Notes: generated from the sequence alone by a model not told the origin. Counted from the stretch's first letter, positions 8,250 through 16,897 are shown. The stretch is DNA of 40,181 nucleotides from Candidatus Gastranaerophilales bacterium (GCA_944324225.1 CALUVL010000018.1:1-40181), one strand, 5' to 3'. Numbers and translations: made by a program.

Positions 8250-9218
8250 ATGGCTAAACAAAGGCTGAACGGTACAGTGTTAGGGGTTTTGTGGGAAGGA
8301 TTGAAAATATTTTGTGTCCATTTTAAAAAATATTTTCTCTACATGCTATTTCCTGTATTAGGACAGTTTATCGGACTGTTCTGGGTATTTGGTACAAGTT
8401 ATTTATTTACACAGAATCTTGATTATCTTACCCGTGAAATTCCTGCGCTGGACAATTTTATGACAATTATGATTTGTCTGATGCTTATTACGCTGCCGGG
8501 GCTTATTTTGTGGATGAAGGCTTTCTGGGATTATCTGGTGGCTTACGGTGCTTTGAATTCAATGACGGAAGCTGCTATGTCTACCGGAAAAATTTATGAT
8601 TTTCCTGCCTACAATGCAGTTGTAACCAAAAGAGCAGGAACATTTATTTGTATATGGATTTTATTCAGTTTATTTTCATTTGTTGCAGCAATACCGTTTT
8701 GCTGGGTGTTGGGCTTAATATTTTTTGTTTATTTCGTCCTGATTTTTCAAGTTTTTACGTTTGAGGAAGATGTTTCACCATCAGGATGTTTCAAAAGAAG
8801 CCTGATGCTGATTAAAGGTAATTTTGCAAGAACGCTTGCCGTAATGGTTGTGCTGTTTGCTGTTACATATTATTTTCTGGAAATAGGAGTATCCGTAATT
8901 TTTGATGCTTTGAAAATTTCGCAGTTATTTTACGGCCTGCTTGAAGGCTGGGCATCTTCAATACCTCTTGACAGTGTGAACGCAATACTTGCAATGGGCG
9001 GAGGCGTGCAGATAACACCTCTAGATGTTTCAAAGTCTGTAGTACAGCAGATAGTATTTTTGCTTGTTGTAGGGTTTACCCTGCCTTTAAGAAGTATTGT
9101 CTGGACGTTGTGGTACAAAAGTTTAAGCGATAAAGATGGCGTTCCTGCAAAAATTTCGCACAAATCATCCAAAAAACTTGACCCTGAAATAATTAAGCGT
9201 GCTAAAAATAAAGATTAA
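8250..9218 (+). CDS. Multi-pass membrane protein of unknown function
   Basis: A 322-residue protein with about six hydrophobic segments (roughly residues 27-52, 70-95, 130-175 as two spans, 195-220 and 265-285) and a basic C-terminal tail. It begins MAKQRLNGTVLGVLWEGLKIF and has an amphipathic stretch before the first span. The start is preceded by AAGGAGAGAAT. No transporter or enzyme signature is visible. It is divergent from the PHP gene and leads a run of closely spaced plus-strand genes (zinc-ribbon protein, rph). Confidence 0.78.
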   Translation: MAKQRLNGTVLGVLWEGLKIFCVHFKKYFLYMLFPVLGQFIGLFWVFGTSYLFTQNLDYLTREIPALDNFMTIMICLMLITLPGLILWMKAFWDYLVAYGALNSMTEAAMSTGKIYDFPAYNAVVTKRAGTFICIWILFSLFSFVAAIPFCWVLGLIFFVYFVLIFQVFTFEEDVSPSGCFKRSLMLIKGNFARTLAVMVVLFAVTYYFLEIGVSVIFDALKISQLFYGLLEGWASSIPLDSVNAILAMGGGVQITPLDVSKSVVQQIVFLLVVGFTLPLRSIVWTLWYKSLSDKDGVPAKISHKSSKKLDPEIIKRAKNKD

Positions 9219-9241
9219 CAGAGACTGATAAAGGCGGTTTT

Positions 9242-9457
9242 ATGTTTATTTGCAAAAATTGTAAATCAATTGATAAATTTGAATTGATGTTTTTGCCGGA
9301 TTATAAAGGAGAAAGACGGTTTGCGCAAAAGTATAATACAAAAGGAGAAATCGAAATTTCAGTTGACGGATATACATTTATTCCGGATTTGAGATTTATG
9401 AATGAACATGCTGTTTGTAAATATTGCGGTCAGATTTACATGTGGGATTATGAATGA
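9242..9457 (+). CDS. Small zinc-ribbon-type protein
   Basis: A 71-residue protein with two CxxC pairs: CKNC at residues 4-7 and CKYC at 59-62, separated by about 50 residues with a predicted beta-rich core. This is the usual spacing for a zinc ribbon built from the two ends of the chain. It lies 23 bp after the membrane protein and its stop is 10 bp before the rph start, so all three are probably one operon. It may bind RNA or protein; nothing shows which. Confidence 0.65.
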   Translation: MFICKNCKSIDKFELMFLPDYKGERRFAQKYNTKGEIEISVDGYTFIPDLRFMNEHAVCKYCGQIYMWDYE

Positions 9458-9467
9458 GGATAAAAAA

Positions 9468-10169
9468 ATGAGGACTAATAGAAAAAATAACGAATTAAGA
9501 GAAATTAAATTTACAGGTCATTACACTAAACATGCTTATGGTAGTGTATTAGCAGAATTTGGTGATACAAAAGTTATAGTGACAGCCTCTGTTGAAGCAG
9601 GAAAACCGAAATGGATGGAAAAAGACGATCCAAGAGGCTGGCTTACTGCAGAATATTCTCTTCTGCCTGCGTCTACAAATACAAGATGCCAGCGGGAGAG
9701 AATGAAAATTTCCGGCCGTACTCAGGAAATTCAGCGTTTAATCGGAAGAAGCCTCAGAGCGTGTCTGGATTTGGAAAAAATTCCTGATTTAACAATAACA
9801 ATAGATGCGGATGTAATTCAGGCAGACGGAGGAACAAGAACAGCAAGTATTTGCGGCGGATATCTTGCGCTGTGTGAAGCGGTCGGGCGTTTACTTAAAG
9901 AAGGGTTAATAAAAGAAAATCCGATAATTGAACCTGTTGCTGCAATTTCAGCCGGAATAGTGGAAGGGGAGGTTCGTCTGGATTTAGAATATAAAGAAGA
10001 TTCGCATGCACAGGTGGATGCCAATATTGTTCTTACAGGAAGCGGAAAGATTATAGAATTTCAGACAACTGCAGAAGGTTCACCGTATGAAGAAAAACAA
10101 ATGCTTGAAATTTTTAACGTTGCAAAATCAGGAATTGAAAAAATCATTGCTAAATATGATTTAATTTAG
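9468..10169 (+). CDS. rph: Ribonuclease PH
   Basis: A 233-residue phosphorolytic 3'-5' exoribonuclease that trims tRNA 3' ends. The family blocks appear in order: RKNNELREIKFT, YTKHAYGSVLAEFGDTKVI, GWLTAEYSLLPAST, GRTQEIQRLIGRSLRA, DADVIQADGGTRTASI, VDANIVLTGSGKIIEFQTTAEG. The length matches Escherichia coli RNase PH (238). I use the ATG at 9468, seven bases after GAGGA and at the proper family N-terminus; the frame opens further upstream inside the zinc-ribbon gene, but that extension is not homologous. It follows the zinc-ribbon gene closely. Confidence 0.95.
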   Translation: MRTNRKNNELREIKFTGHYTKHAYGSVLAEFGDTKVIVTASVEAGKPKWMEKDDPRGWLTAEYSLLPASTNTRCQRERMKISGRTQEIQRLIGRSLRACLDLEKIPDLTITIDADVIQADGGTRTASICGGYLALCEAVGRLLKEGLIKENPIIEPVAAISAGIVEGEVRLDLEYKEDSHAQVDANIVLTGSGKIIEFQTTAEGSPYEEKQMLEIFNVAKSGIEKIIAKYDLI

Positions 10170-10202
10170 TATAATCAAAGAACATAGAAAGGAGATATGT
10201 TT

Positions 10203-10763
10203 ATGAAGAAACTTTTAGTTCTGTCAATGGTTTTAATGCTGGGGGCTTCAACTTCGGTTTTGGCTGATGAAAATGATACATATATGGATCAGCTTCTGGA
10301 GCAGCACACAAAAAGAATAACAGAAACTGAACAAAAATTAAATGACCGGATGGAAGATGTTCAGAATTCTATGGAAGAAGCAAAGCAGCAAAGAAATGAA
10401 GCTATAGAAAATAAACTTGAGGAACTTCAGCAGCAAAAAGAACAAAGAGAAGCTGAAAGAGCCCAAAAAATTGAAGAAAATCAAAAAGCAATCGAGGAAA
10501 AACAAGAAGAAATCAACAATGCAATAAATAATAAACTTGAAGAATTCCAGCAGCAAAAAGAGCAAAGAGAAGCTGAAAGAGCTAAGAAAATTGAAGAATT
10601 TCAGCAGCAGCAAGAAGAACAAAAAGCTGAATTCAACAAAAAAATGGAAAAAATAGATAATGCAATTGAAAATGCAAAACAGCAGCGTCAGGAAGCTGCA
10701 ACAGAGCGTCAGCAAAAATTGGAAAAGAAAAAACAATTATTCAATGAATTGATTTCAGAGTAA
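10203..10763 (+). CDS. Exported Gln/Glu/Lys-rich coiled-coil protein
   Basis: About 186 residues. MKKLLVLSMVLMLGASTSVLA is a clear Sec signal peptide, with cleavage expected before DENDTY. The rest is one long charged helix rich in Q, E, K and A (KEQREAERA, QQQKEQ), a predicted coiled coil with no other domain. An almost exact repeat is present: KLEELQQQKEQREAERA recurs 40 residues later as KLEEFQQQKEQREAERA (DNA 10411-10480 and 10531-10600, period 120 bp). The ATG at 10203 is preferred over 10197, which lies only two bases after the AAAGGAG site. The next gene is a shorter relative with the same design. Periplasmic or cell-surface location is inferred; function is unknown. Confidence 0.8.
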   Translation: MKKLLVLSMVLMLGASTSVLADENDTYMDQLLEQHTKRITETEQKLNDRMEDVQNSMEEAKQQRNEAIENKLEELQQQKEQREAERAQKIEENQKAIEEKQEEINNAINNKLEEFQQQKEQREAERAKKIEEFQQQQEEQKAEFNKKMEKIDNAIENAKQQRQEAATERQQKLEKKKQLFNELISE

Positions 10764-10781
10764 AAGAAAGGAAATTAAAAA

Positions 10782-11078
10782 ATGAAAAAGGGATTGGTAG
10801 CCTTACTGGCAATGGTTATTTTAAGTTCAACAGCGGTTTATGCTTCTGATACGCCTATATCAGATTGGATTAACAGCAAAACATCTAAAATAACACAGAA
10901 AGAAAAAACAGCCTCACAAAAAGCTGCTGAAAGAGAAAAGAAACGTCAGGAAAAAATTCAAAAACAAAAGCAAAAACAAGCAGAAGCAAAGAAAAAAGCA
11001 GAGCAGCGTCAGAAAGAGCGCAAGCAAAAAGTAGAAAAAAAGAAAAAACTTTGGAAAGAGCTTTTCACATTTGAGTAA
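10782..11078 (+). CDS. Exported Lys-rich coiled-coil protein, relative of the preceding gene
   Basis: A 98-residue protein with a signal peptide (MKKGLVALLAMVILSSTAVYA, then SDTPISDW) followed by a highly basic helix of K, Q, E and R. Its ending KKKKLWKELFTFE parallels KKKQLFNELISE of the upstream protein, so the two look like paralogues with opposite charge balance: this one strongly basic, the first more acidic or neutral. It starts 18 bp after the previous stop with GAAAGGAAATT as the ribosome site, and a strong terminator follows, so the pair forms the end of an operon that may begin with rph. No function can be named. Confidence 0.75.
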   Translation: MKKGLVALLAMVILSSTAVYASDTPISDWINSKTSKITQKEKTASQKAAEREKKRQEKIQKQKQKQAEAKKKAEQRQKERKQKVEKKKKLWKELFTFE

Positions 11079-11104
11079 AACTTGATTTTGACTTTTATAA
11101 ATAC

Positions 11105-11136
11105 AGGGAACGGAGCCGAAATTCGTTCCCTTTTTT
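11105..11136 (+). terminator. Intrinsic terminator after the coiled-coil pair
   Basis: AGGGAACG (11105-11112) pairs with CGTTCCC (11124-11130), followed by six T. Confidence 0.85.
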
Positions 11137-11193
11137 AATATTTAGTAGCGGTATAATTAAAATTGTGCTAAGATTGATTTAAGGAAGTTTATA

Positions 11194-12816
11194 ATGCAGA
11201 AAACAGACAAAAAAACAATTACAGCCTCTCAAATTTTGTTAAAAACTTTGCAAAAACTCAATGTTACAGATGTTTTCGGATATCCTGGCAGTACTGTGTT
11301 AAATGTTTATGATGAATTGTCAAAGCAGTCAGCGATAACTCATTATTTAATGCAAAGTGAACAGAGTGCAGTTCATGCAGCGGAAGGTTATGCAAGAGTT
11401 AAGCGTGAATGCGGTGTGGTGCTGGTGACAGCAGGCCCCGGGGTGACAAATACTGTGACAGGAATTGCAAACGCTTATCTTGATGGATATCCGTTGATTG
11501 TGATAGCGGGCGATATAAGTTCAGAATTAGCAGGTAAGGACTCATTTCAAGAGATTAACTTTGCGGAGATGGTGAAACCTATAGCAAAATCGATATTCAA
11601 GGTTTCTCATCCTGATGAAATTGAGAGCACTGTTTTGCAGGCATATTTAATTGCTATGAGCGGTAAGAAAGGCCCTGTCGTAATTGATATACCTTGTGAT
11701 ATATTTGCGCAGGAGACTGATTACATTGATCTTGGAATTCCTGTAGATAAATTGGAACTGGTATCTGATTTTGATGTATCAAGAGCAATTGAAATTTTAA
11801 AGAATGCAACATGCCCTGTGATTGTTTGCGGAGGAGGAGTTGTACATGCGCAAGCAGATGAGGAATTATATGAATTGGTGCATTTGTTAAATATTCCGGT
11901 AGTTTCAACAATGATGGGAATAGGTGCATTTCCGTATTCTGACAATTTGAATGCTGGCATGATCGGGGTTTACGGCCACAAAAGTGCAAATAGACTGCTA
12001 AAAAATGCTGATGCTTTGTTAGTTTTAGGCGCAAGATTTAATGATAGAGTAACATCAGCTTTTGATATTAATAATTTAAATAGCAAGACTATTATTCAGG
12101 TTGATATAAATTCTAAAGAACTAATTAGAAATCTTTCTTCAGATTTGGCAGTTAATGCAGATATAAAGATGTTTTTGCGTGAGCTTCTTGCAAAAATTTC
12201 CGATACAAATATATGCGATTTTAACTATACATATAATGAGTTAGTCAGCGTAAATGTTGATTTTGAAGATGAAAACGAAGATTTTACAACTAAGAGTATT
12301 GTTAAAATTTTGAATTACTATGCAAAAGATATGTGTATAGCAACAGATGTAGGTCAGCATCAAATCAGTTTAATAAAGAATTTCGGATTTAATCATCCAA
12401 ATCAACTTTTAACCTCTGGCGGTTTAGGTACAATGGGATTTGGTTTTGGGGCTGCAATCGGGGCGGCAGTTGCGCTCGGTAAAGTGCCTGTGGTATTTTT
12501 TACAGGTGACGGATCTTTCCAGATGAATTTGCCTGAACTTGCGGTATGCCAGAGGTATAGGATTCCGATTAAGATTATGGTTATCAATAATAGTGAATTA
12601 GGAATGGTTAGGCAGCTTCAGGATGAGTTGTATGGAGGAAGGCATTTCGAAACATCTCTTGCAAATCCGGATTTTGTGGTGCTTGCCGGAAGTTATGGAA
12701 TACCTGGCGAAAAAGTAGAGAACTTCTTGAGCATAAAAGGTGCGCTTGATAGAGCTTTTTCAACTAATTTGCCATATATTGTAGAATTTAAAGTTCAGAA
12801 GAACGAAATAGTCTAA
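11194..12816 (+). CDS. ilvB: Acetolactate synthase large (catalytic) subunit
   Basis: A 540-residue thiamine-diphosphate enzyme for the first common step of valine, leucine and isoleucine synthesis (two pyruvates to acetolactate, or pyruvate plus 2-oxobutyrate). Motifs: VFGYPGSTVLNVYDEL, the catalytic Glu56 in QSEQSAVHAAEGYAR, GPGVTNTVTG, GARFNDRVT (FAD/AHAS-specific region), and the ThDP/Mg motif GDGSFQMN ending in NN. The AHAS-specific RFNDRV block favours anabolic synthase over pyruvate oxidase. The family is usually 550-590 residues, so this is a slightly short member. AAGGAAG precedes the ATG. The regulatory subunit ilvN and ilvC are not adjacent, which is unusual. Its end overlaps the convergent uracil-DNA glycosylase gene by four bases. 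Confidence 0.9.
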   Translation: MQKTDKKTITASQILLKTLQKLNVTDVFGYPGSTVLNVYDELSKQSAITHYLMQSEQSAVHAAEGYARVKRECGVVLVTAGPGVTNTVTGIANAYLDGYPLIVIAGDISSELAGKDSFQEINFAEMVKPIAKSIFKVSHPDEIESTVLQAYLIAMSGKKGPVVIDIPCDIFAQETDYIDLGIPVDKLELVSDFDVSRAIEILKNATCPVIVCGGGVVHAQADEELYELVHLLNIPVVSTMMGIGAFPYSDNLNAGMIGVYGHKSANRLLKNADALLVLGARFNDRVTSAFDINNLNSKTIIQVDINSKELIRNLSSDLAVNADIKMFLRELLAKISDTNICDFNYTYNELVSVNVDFEDENEDFTTKSIVKILNYYAKDMCIATDVGQHQISLIKNFGFNHPNQLLTSGGLGTMGFGFGAAIGAAVALGKVPVVFFTGDGSFQMNLPELAVCQRYRIPIKIMVINNSELGMVRQLQDELYGGRHFETSLANPDFVVLAGSYGIPGEKVENFLSIKGALDRAFSTNLPYIVEFKVQKNEIV

Positions 12817-13427
12817 TCCATCTGGTCATAGACTTTTCTTATTTCCTGAATATCCTGCCACATTTGCCATTTGGGGCTTCCTTTTTCACGGGAATCGTTT
12901 CTTAAAAGGTAAGACGGATGATAAATCGGCATCATTTTGGAGAAATTTGGTCCTTCAAACCATTTGCCTCTTATTCTTGTAATTCCCTGTGTTGTCCCGA
13001 GCATGGCATGTGCTGCAATTCTTCCACAAAGGAGGATAATTTTTGGTTTAAGAATATCGATTTGAGCATTAAGATATTCTCTGCAGGCATTTTCTTCTTC
13101 CGGCAAAGGGTCACGGTTTTCCGGAGGTCTGCATTTGAGGGTATTGCAGATGTAGAGGTGTTCTTTTCTTGAAAACCCAACAGATGCAAGGATTTTATCA
13201 AGAAGCTGACCGGCCTTTCCGACGAAAGGTTCGCCTTTTTGGTCTTCATAAAATCCAGGGGCTTCACCTATTAGCATCATCTTATGATTAGGAACACCAC
13301 CGGAGAAAACAATGTTTGTACGTGTTTTGTGAAGATTGCAGCCGGTGCAGTGCAGGCATTTTTCTTTTATTTGATTGAGTGCTTCAAGTTCATTTTCTAA
13401 TACTGATATCACTAGATTATCCTTCAT
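12813..13427 (-). CDS. udg: Family 4 uracil-DNA glycosylase, iron-sulfur type
   Basis: A 204-residue DNA repair enzyme that removes uracil from DNA. Family 4 features are plain: the water-activating/uracil-binding motif GEAPGFYEDQKGEPFVGKAG (about 55-73), CNTLKCRPPENRDP, and the late HPSYLLR motif. Four cysteines for a 4Fe-4S cluster are present: C27 and C30 (CTGC), C99 (KCRPP) and C115 (ACREYL). The ATG at 13427 has only a weak GGAT site; it lies inside the end of a small upstream HTH-like frame, so the two may be translationally coupled. Confidence 0.93.
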   Translation of the reverse strand: MKDNLVISVLENELEALNQIKEKCLHCTGCNLHKTRTNIVFSGGVPNHKMMLIGEAPGFYEDQKGEPFVGKAGQLLDKILASVGFSRKEHLYICNTLKCRPPENRDPLPEEENACREYLNAQIDILKPKIILLCGRIAAHAMLGTTQGITRIRGKWFEGPNFSKMMPIYHPSYLLRNDSREKGSPKWQMWQDIQEIRKVYDQMD

Positions 13428-13560
13428 TTTTATCCAACTTTGAAACCATAGAATCTGTACTTATATTTACAAGTTCTGTAAGTTTCATTTGAGAGAGCCT
13501 TTTTCTCATTCTCTCGGCTCTAACATTGTTGCCTAAAGTTTTTAATCGTTCATTTTCCAT
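13417..13560 (-). CDS. Short XRE-type helix-turn-helix fragment, 47 residues
   Basis: The frame from ATG at 13560 to TAA at 13417-13419 reads MENERLKTLGNNVRAERMRK and then RLSQMKLTELVNISTDSMVS, which closely follows the first helices of an XRE-family DNA-binding domain (L..LG.N.RAERMRK.LSQ.KL..L..IS). It stops before the third/fourth helix and the usual I-E-.G motif is replaced by KLDKNEG, so it is either a truncated remnant or a very small DNA-binding peptide. It overlaps the udg start by 11 bp. There is no good ribosome site. Whether it is expressed is uncertain. Confidence 0.45.
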   Translation of the reverse strand: MENERLKTLGNNVRAERMRKRLSQMKLTELVNISTDSMVSKLDKNEG

Positions 13561-13849
13561 TTTTTAATTGTAATACTTTACAAATTAAGTTCAATAAGTT
13601 ATCTCTAAATGAAATCGTATTAAAATCGAATAAAATAAGATAAAAATCAAAATATCAGAAAAAATATTTACTGAATATATCTTTGTAGAATAAACCCAGA
13701 TGCGTGGGATTGAAATTAATAAATATGTAAAAATTCTCAATGCTGTTCTTATGCTAGAAGACGAATTGTATTATTTACAAGATTGTGCAGGATTTGTCCA
13801 TTAAAACAGCAAAAATCATGGGATTTTATTGAAGAAGGTCTTGTTAAGC
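13561..13849. other. Gene-poor, very AT-rich spacer
   Basis: No conserved gene is visible in these 289 bp. The only frame of note encodes 34 residues (13700-13804, starting MRGIEINKYVKIL) without a ribosome site, possibly a decayed gene end. No terminator with a clear stem was found for either flanking minus-strand gene. Confidence 0.5.
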
Positions 13850-15178
13850 CTATTTTTCCGGTACTAAAACAGAAATAACACAATTTTTTATGTCTAAGTG
13901 TTTTTTGATTGTTTCGTTTAAGTCATCAACAGTCACGCTGTCAAGATCTGCCAGATATTGTTCCACAAGCTTTAAATCCTCGCAAACAGTCATATAGTAG
14001 CCGATTGTTTCACCTATTTCGGAAACCGTTTCCGCAGCATATGCAAATCTTGTTTTTATTCTTTTTTTAGCCTTTTCAAGTTCCTTATCCGTAATCCTTT
14101 TTTCCGTAAGATTTTTAAGTTCTTCTTTTATAAGTTCAAGCGCCTGCTCTTTGCCTTCAGGTTTGAAATTAGCTTGAATAAAGAAGTTATCTCCATCTTT
14201 AAACTGATAGTGTTCAGAGCTAATCATATTGAAAAGAGCATCTGTTCTTTTTTCAATCAAATTCTGGTACATTCTTGAACTTGTGCTGTCGCCGAGAATT
14301 ATGCTAATCAGGTCAAGTTCAATTGATGCCTTGATGTTGCATGCTTTAGGTCCTAGCCAGCCAAGAATTGCATAAGCTGTATTTACATGAGCCTTTTCTT
14401 CAAAATATTGGGTTTCCTGAACTGGAGTGTCGATATGGTTTTCTTTTTTGGGCGAGTTTGGTCTGCCTTTAAAATCAAACTCTTTTTCTACTTTTTTCAG
14501 TACATCTTCACTGTCAAAATCTCCGACAACAATTGTTGTGATATTTTCAGGAGAATAGAATGTCCTGTAATAATTCATTATATCATCACGTGTAACCTGT
14601 GAAATAATTTCAGGTGTTCCTATAACGTCACGTTTGTATGGGTGTGAAGTGTACATATTGAAATTACATGTGTTGTAAACCTTTGTCCAAGGCTGATCTT
14701 TGCGCATTCTGATTTCTTCAATAACAACGTGGCGCTCTCTTTTTTGTTTAACTTCAGCATTGTTAATGTCAAATACAGGCCCGATTTCATCTTCCGGAAG
14801 TACAGGATCAAGCATCATATCAGCATGGAGTTCAATCGCAAGATCAATATTTTCTCCATTGTCGCCTTTGGGAAGGGTTACATAATAGAATGTATAATCT
14901 TTCCAAGTTGCAGCATTTACAATAGCACCTTTTGCCTCTAGAATTTTGTCAAATTCTCCGGCTTTATGTTTATGTGTGCCTTTAAACATCAGGTGTTCAA
15001 GAAAGTGCGAAATCCCGTTAATTCTATCATCTTCATTAATTGAGCCGGTTTTTACCCACGAACTTATATTTACAAGTTCGCCCTCCTTATGTGCAAGAAC
15101 AATTTTGTGTCCGTTCTCTCTTTCGTAAATTTCAACTTCTCTTGTAAGATATGGATATTTAACGGTTAATTTTTTCAT
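13850..15178 (-). CDS. M16 family zinc peptidase (insulinase/processing-peptidase type)
   Basis: A 442-residue single-copy M16B-type protease. The inverted zinc motif HxxEH is present as HFLEH (58-62) in GISHFLEHLMFKGTH, and the distal glutamate ligand is E153 or E154 in HVVIEEIRM; the interval between them is somewhat longer than is usual for M16B, with an acidic/basic insertion (EVKQKRERH). The C-terminal half has the partner-domain pattern ending in DLNETIKKHLDIKNCVISVLVPE. The start has AGGAG nine bases upstream. M16B enzymes often come as adjacent active/inactive pairs, but no second copy is nearby. There is no signal peptide, so it is presumably cytoplasmic. Confidence 0.93.
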   Translation of the reverse strand: MKKLTVKYPYLTREVEIYERENGHKIVLAHKEGELVNISSWVKTGSINEDDRINGISHFLEHLMFKGTHKHKAGEFDKILEAKGAIVNAATWKDYTFYYVTLPKGDNGENIDLAIELHADMMLDPVLPEDEIGPVFDINNAEVKQKRERHVVIEEIRMRKDQPWTKVYNTCNFNMYTSHPYKRDVIGTPEIISQVTRDDIMNYYRTFYSPENITTIVVGDFDSEDVLKKVEKEFDFKGRPNSPKKENHIDTPVQETQYFEEKAHVNTAYAILGWLGPKACNIKASIELDLISIILGDSTSSRMYQNLIEKRTDALFNMISSEHYQFKDGDNFFIQANFKPEGKEQALELIKEELKNLTEKRITDKELEKAKKRIKTRFAYAAETVSEIGETIGYYMTVCEDLKLVEQYLADLDSVTVDDLNETIKKHLDIKNCVISVLVPEK

Positions 15179-15240
15179 AAAACTTTCTCCTGATAATTTT
15201 TCCTTAATTATACAATAAAAAATTATTTTTTTTGTAGTAT

Positions 15241-15246
15241 TATAAT
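15241..15246 (+). promoter_or_regulatory. -10 element abutting the nanE start codon
   Basis: The stretch TATTATAAT (15238-15246) ends three bases before the ATG at 15250; read as TATTAT (15238-15243) it leaves exactly six bases. With no Shine-Dalgarno sequence, transcription would start at or next to the ATG, giving a leaderless mRNA. Confidence 0.45.
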
Positions 15247-15249
15247 CTC

Positions 15250-15930
15250 ATGATTAATCGTTTAAAAAATAAAGTAGTGGTTTCTGTGCAGGCAATGCCT
15301 TCTGAGCCTTTGTATCTTGAAAAGTGTATGGCAGCAATGATGAAGTCGGTTGTAAAAGGCGGCGCCGGCGGCTTAAGAGTCGCAGGAGTCAGAGATGTCA
15401 AAAATGCTAAAAAGCTTTTTGACATCCCTGTTATCGGAATTACAAAGCCCGAGGTTATTCCGCCAAACTGGCAGGAAATAGTTTATATTACTCCGGAATT
15501 AAAGGATGTTATTGCACTTGTTGATGCAGGAGCTGATATAATAGCATTTGACGGAACCCAAAGAAAGCGTCCCAATGGTGCAACTTTAGATGAAATTATA
15601 AAATATATAAAAATAAACAAAAGAATTTCAATGGCGGATATTTCAACAGTTGAAGAAGGTATTAAAGCGGCAGAGTCCGGTGCAAATATGCTTTCTACAA
15701 CGCTTTCCGGATACACTCTTGAATCCCCTTTAAAAAATGATGGGCCTGATTTTGCTCTTTTGGAAGAACTGGCAAAAAAAGTTGATATTCCTGTTGTATT
15801 GGAAGGCAGAATTTGGGAGCCGGAAGACGTTGACAGGGCTTTTGATTTAGGAGCACATTGTGTTGTTATCGGATCAGCCATAACCCGTCCGCAGCTGATT
15901 ACAAAGCGATTTGTCCAAAGAAAAAAATAA
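15250..15930 (+). CDS. nanE: N-acetylmannosamine-6-phosphate 2-epimerase
   Basis: A 226-residue TIM-barrel enzyme that interconverts ManNAc-6-phosphate and GlcNAc-6-phosphate. Family blocks are clear: VVVSVQAMPSEPLY at the start, GGAGGLRVAGVRDVK, the catalytic-lysine strand PVIGITKPEV, YITPELKDVIALVDAGADIIAFDGTQRKRP and the C-terminal phosphate-binding HCVVIGSAITRPQ. The ATG at 15250 is required because these conserved residues start almost at once; no ribosome site exists there. The ROK kinase follows after 12 bp, giving a nanE-nanK-like pair. Sialate lyase (nanA) and a sialic-acid transporter are absent here, so the pair could serve sialate breakdown or amino-sugar supply for the envelope. 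Confidence 0.92.
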   Translation: MINRLKNKVVVSVQAMPSEPLYLEKCMAAMMKSVVKGGAGGLRVAGVRDVKNAKKLFDIPVIGITKPEVIPPNWQEIVYITPELKDVIALVDAGADIIAFDGTQRKRPNGATLDEIIKYIKINKRISMADISTVEEGIKAAESGANMLSTTLSGYTLESPLKNDGPDFALLEELAKKVDIPVVLEGRIWEPEDVDRAFDLGAHCVVIGSAITRPQLITKRFVQRKK

Positions 15931-15942
15931 GGAGTATAGAGT

Positions 15943-16878
15943 ATGAGAGCGCTTGCAATTGATGTCGGCGGAACAAAAATTTATAATACAATTGTGGACG
16001 AAACAGGTAAGATTGTGGCTGAAGTTGAAAAACAGCCTACCCCGAAAACATTTGAAGAAATCCGAAATGTATTATCAAAAATTGTAAAAAAATATGATAA
16101 TGATGTTGATGTTGTAGCTTTTGCTACTGCCGGGGCTGTTAATAATGAAAATACCGGCGTTATGGGCTCTACCGGTAATATTGCAAATGGATATCCTAAG
16201 ATGGATTTTGTAAATTTCACTAAAAAAAGAGTTTTTGTTGAAAATGATGCAAATGCTGCGGCCTGGGCTGAACATATTTTAGGCTCCTCAAAAAATTGTC
16301 CTTACAGTGTAATGCTGACTCTTGGAACAGGTGTCGGCGGTGGAATCATAATAGATAACAAACTTATGAAAGGCAAAAGCGGGGCAGCCGGCGAAATGCA
16401 CTTTAAATTGTACAGAGATAAACGCCGCAAATGTACCTGTGGATCTTATGATTGTTTTGAGGCTTATGCATCCGGTACAGGATTAATGACTACGGCCGTT
16501 GATATTACGAAGGTTCCAAATGTTACGACATACGATGTTATTTCGGAAGTAAACGCTGTGCTGGAGCAGACTAAAGCCTCAGAGGATAAAAAAACTAAAA
16601 CTGAAAGGTTGTTGATGTACGCTTCCTCTAAGTATGTTGAGGCATTTTTAAGATGGCAGGATGATATCCTGATAGGTTGTATAGGTCTGGCTGATCTTTT
16701 TGATCCGAATGTTATTGTTTTATCCGGTTCAATGGCCGAATTTGTTGATGTAGAATATATTCAAAAAGAATTAAATAAGGAAATAGTTACAACATTTACA
16801 GAAGTAAAGCTAGCCAGTGCAGGAAATTACTCGGGAATGATCGGGGCAGCTCTTCTTGCAATGGGCGTCGGACTTTAA
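15943..16878 (+). CDS. ROK-family sugar kinase, probable N-acetylmannosamine kinase
   Basis: A 311-residue kinase. The ATP-binding phosphate loop is AIDVGGTKIYNTI (5-17), the catalytic aspartate is D102 in VENDANAAAWAE, LTLGTGVGGGII follows, and the ROK zinc site is H153 with C164, C166 and C171 (CTCGSYDCFE). The C-terminal segment contains GLADLFDPNVIVLSGSM. Substrate is inferred from nanE next door (N-acetylmannosamine), but glucose or N-acetylglucosamine are equally possible by sequence alone. Start after AAGGAGTATAGAGT. Co-transcribed with nanE and probably with the small downstream gene. Confidence 0.88.
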   Translation: MRALAIDVGGTKIYNTIVDETGKIVAEVEKQPTPKTFEEIRNVLSKIVKKYDNDVDVVAFATAGAVNNENTGVMGSTGNIANGYPKMDFVNFTKKRVFVENDANAAAWAEHILGSSKNCPYSVMLTLGTGVGGGIIIDNKLMKGKSGAAGEMHFKLYRDKRRKCTCGSYDCFEAYASGTGLMTTAVDITKVPNVTTYDVISEVNAVLEQTKASEDKKTKTERLLMYASSKYVEAFLRWQDDILIGCIGLADLFDPNVIVLSGSMAEFVDVEYIQKELNKEIVTTFTEVKLASAGNYSGMIGAALLAMGVGL

Positions 16879-16897
16879 TCACGGAGAAAAGTGGCAA

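Noticed and set aside
10338-10736. 132-codon minus-strand frame rich in Phe and Leu
   Set aside because: It is the antisense shadow of the Gln/Lys/Glu-rich coiled-coil gene; no start site.
13700-13804. 34-codon ORF in the udg-M16 spacer
   Set aside because: No ribosome site, no recognisable similarity; kept only as a remark in the spacer entry.
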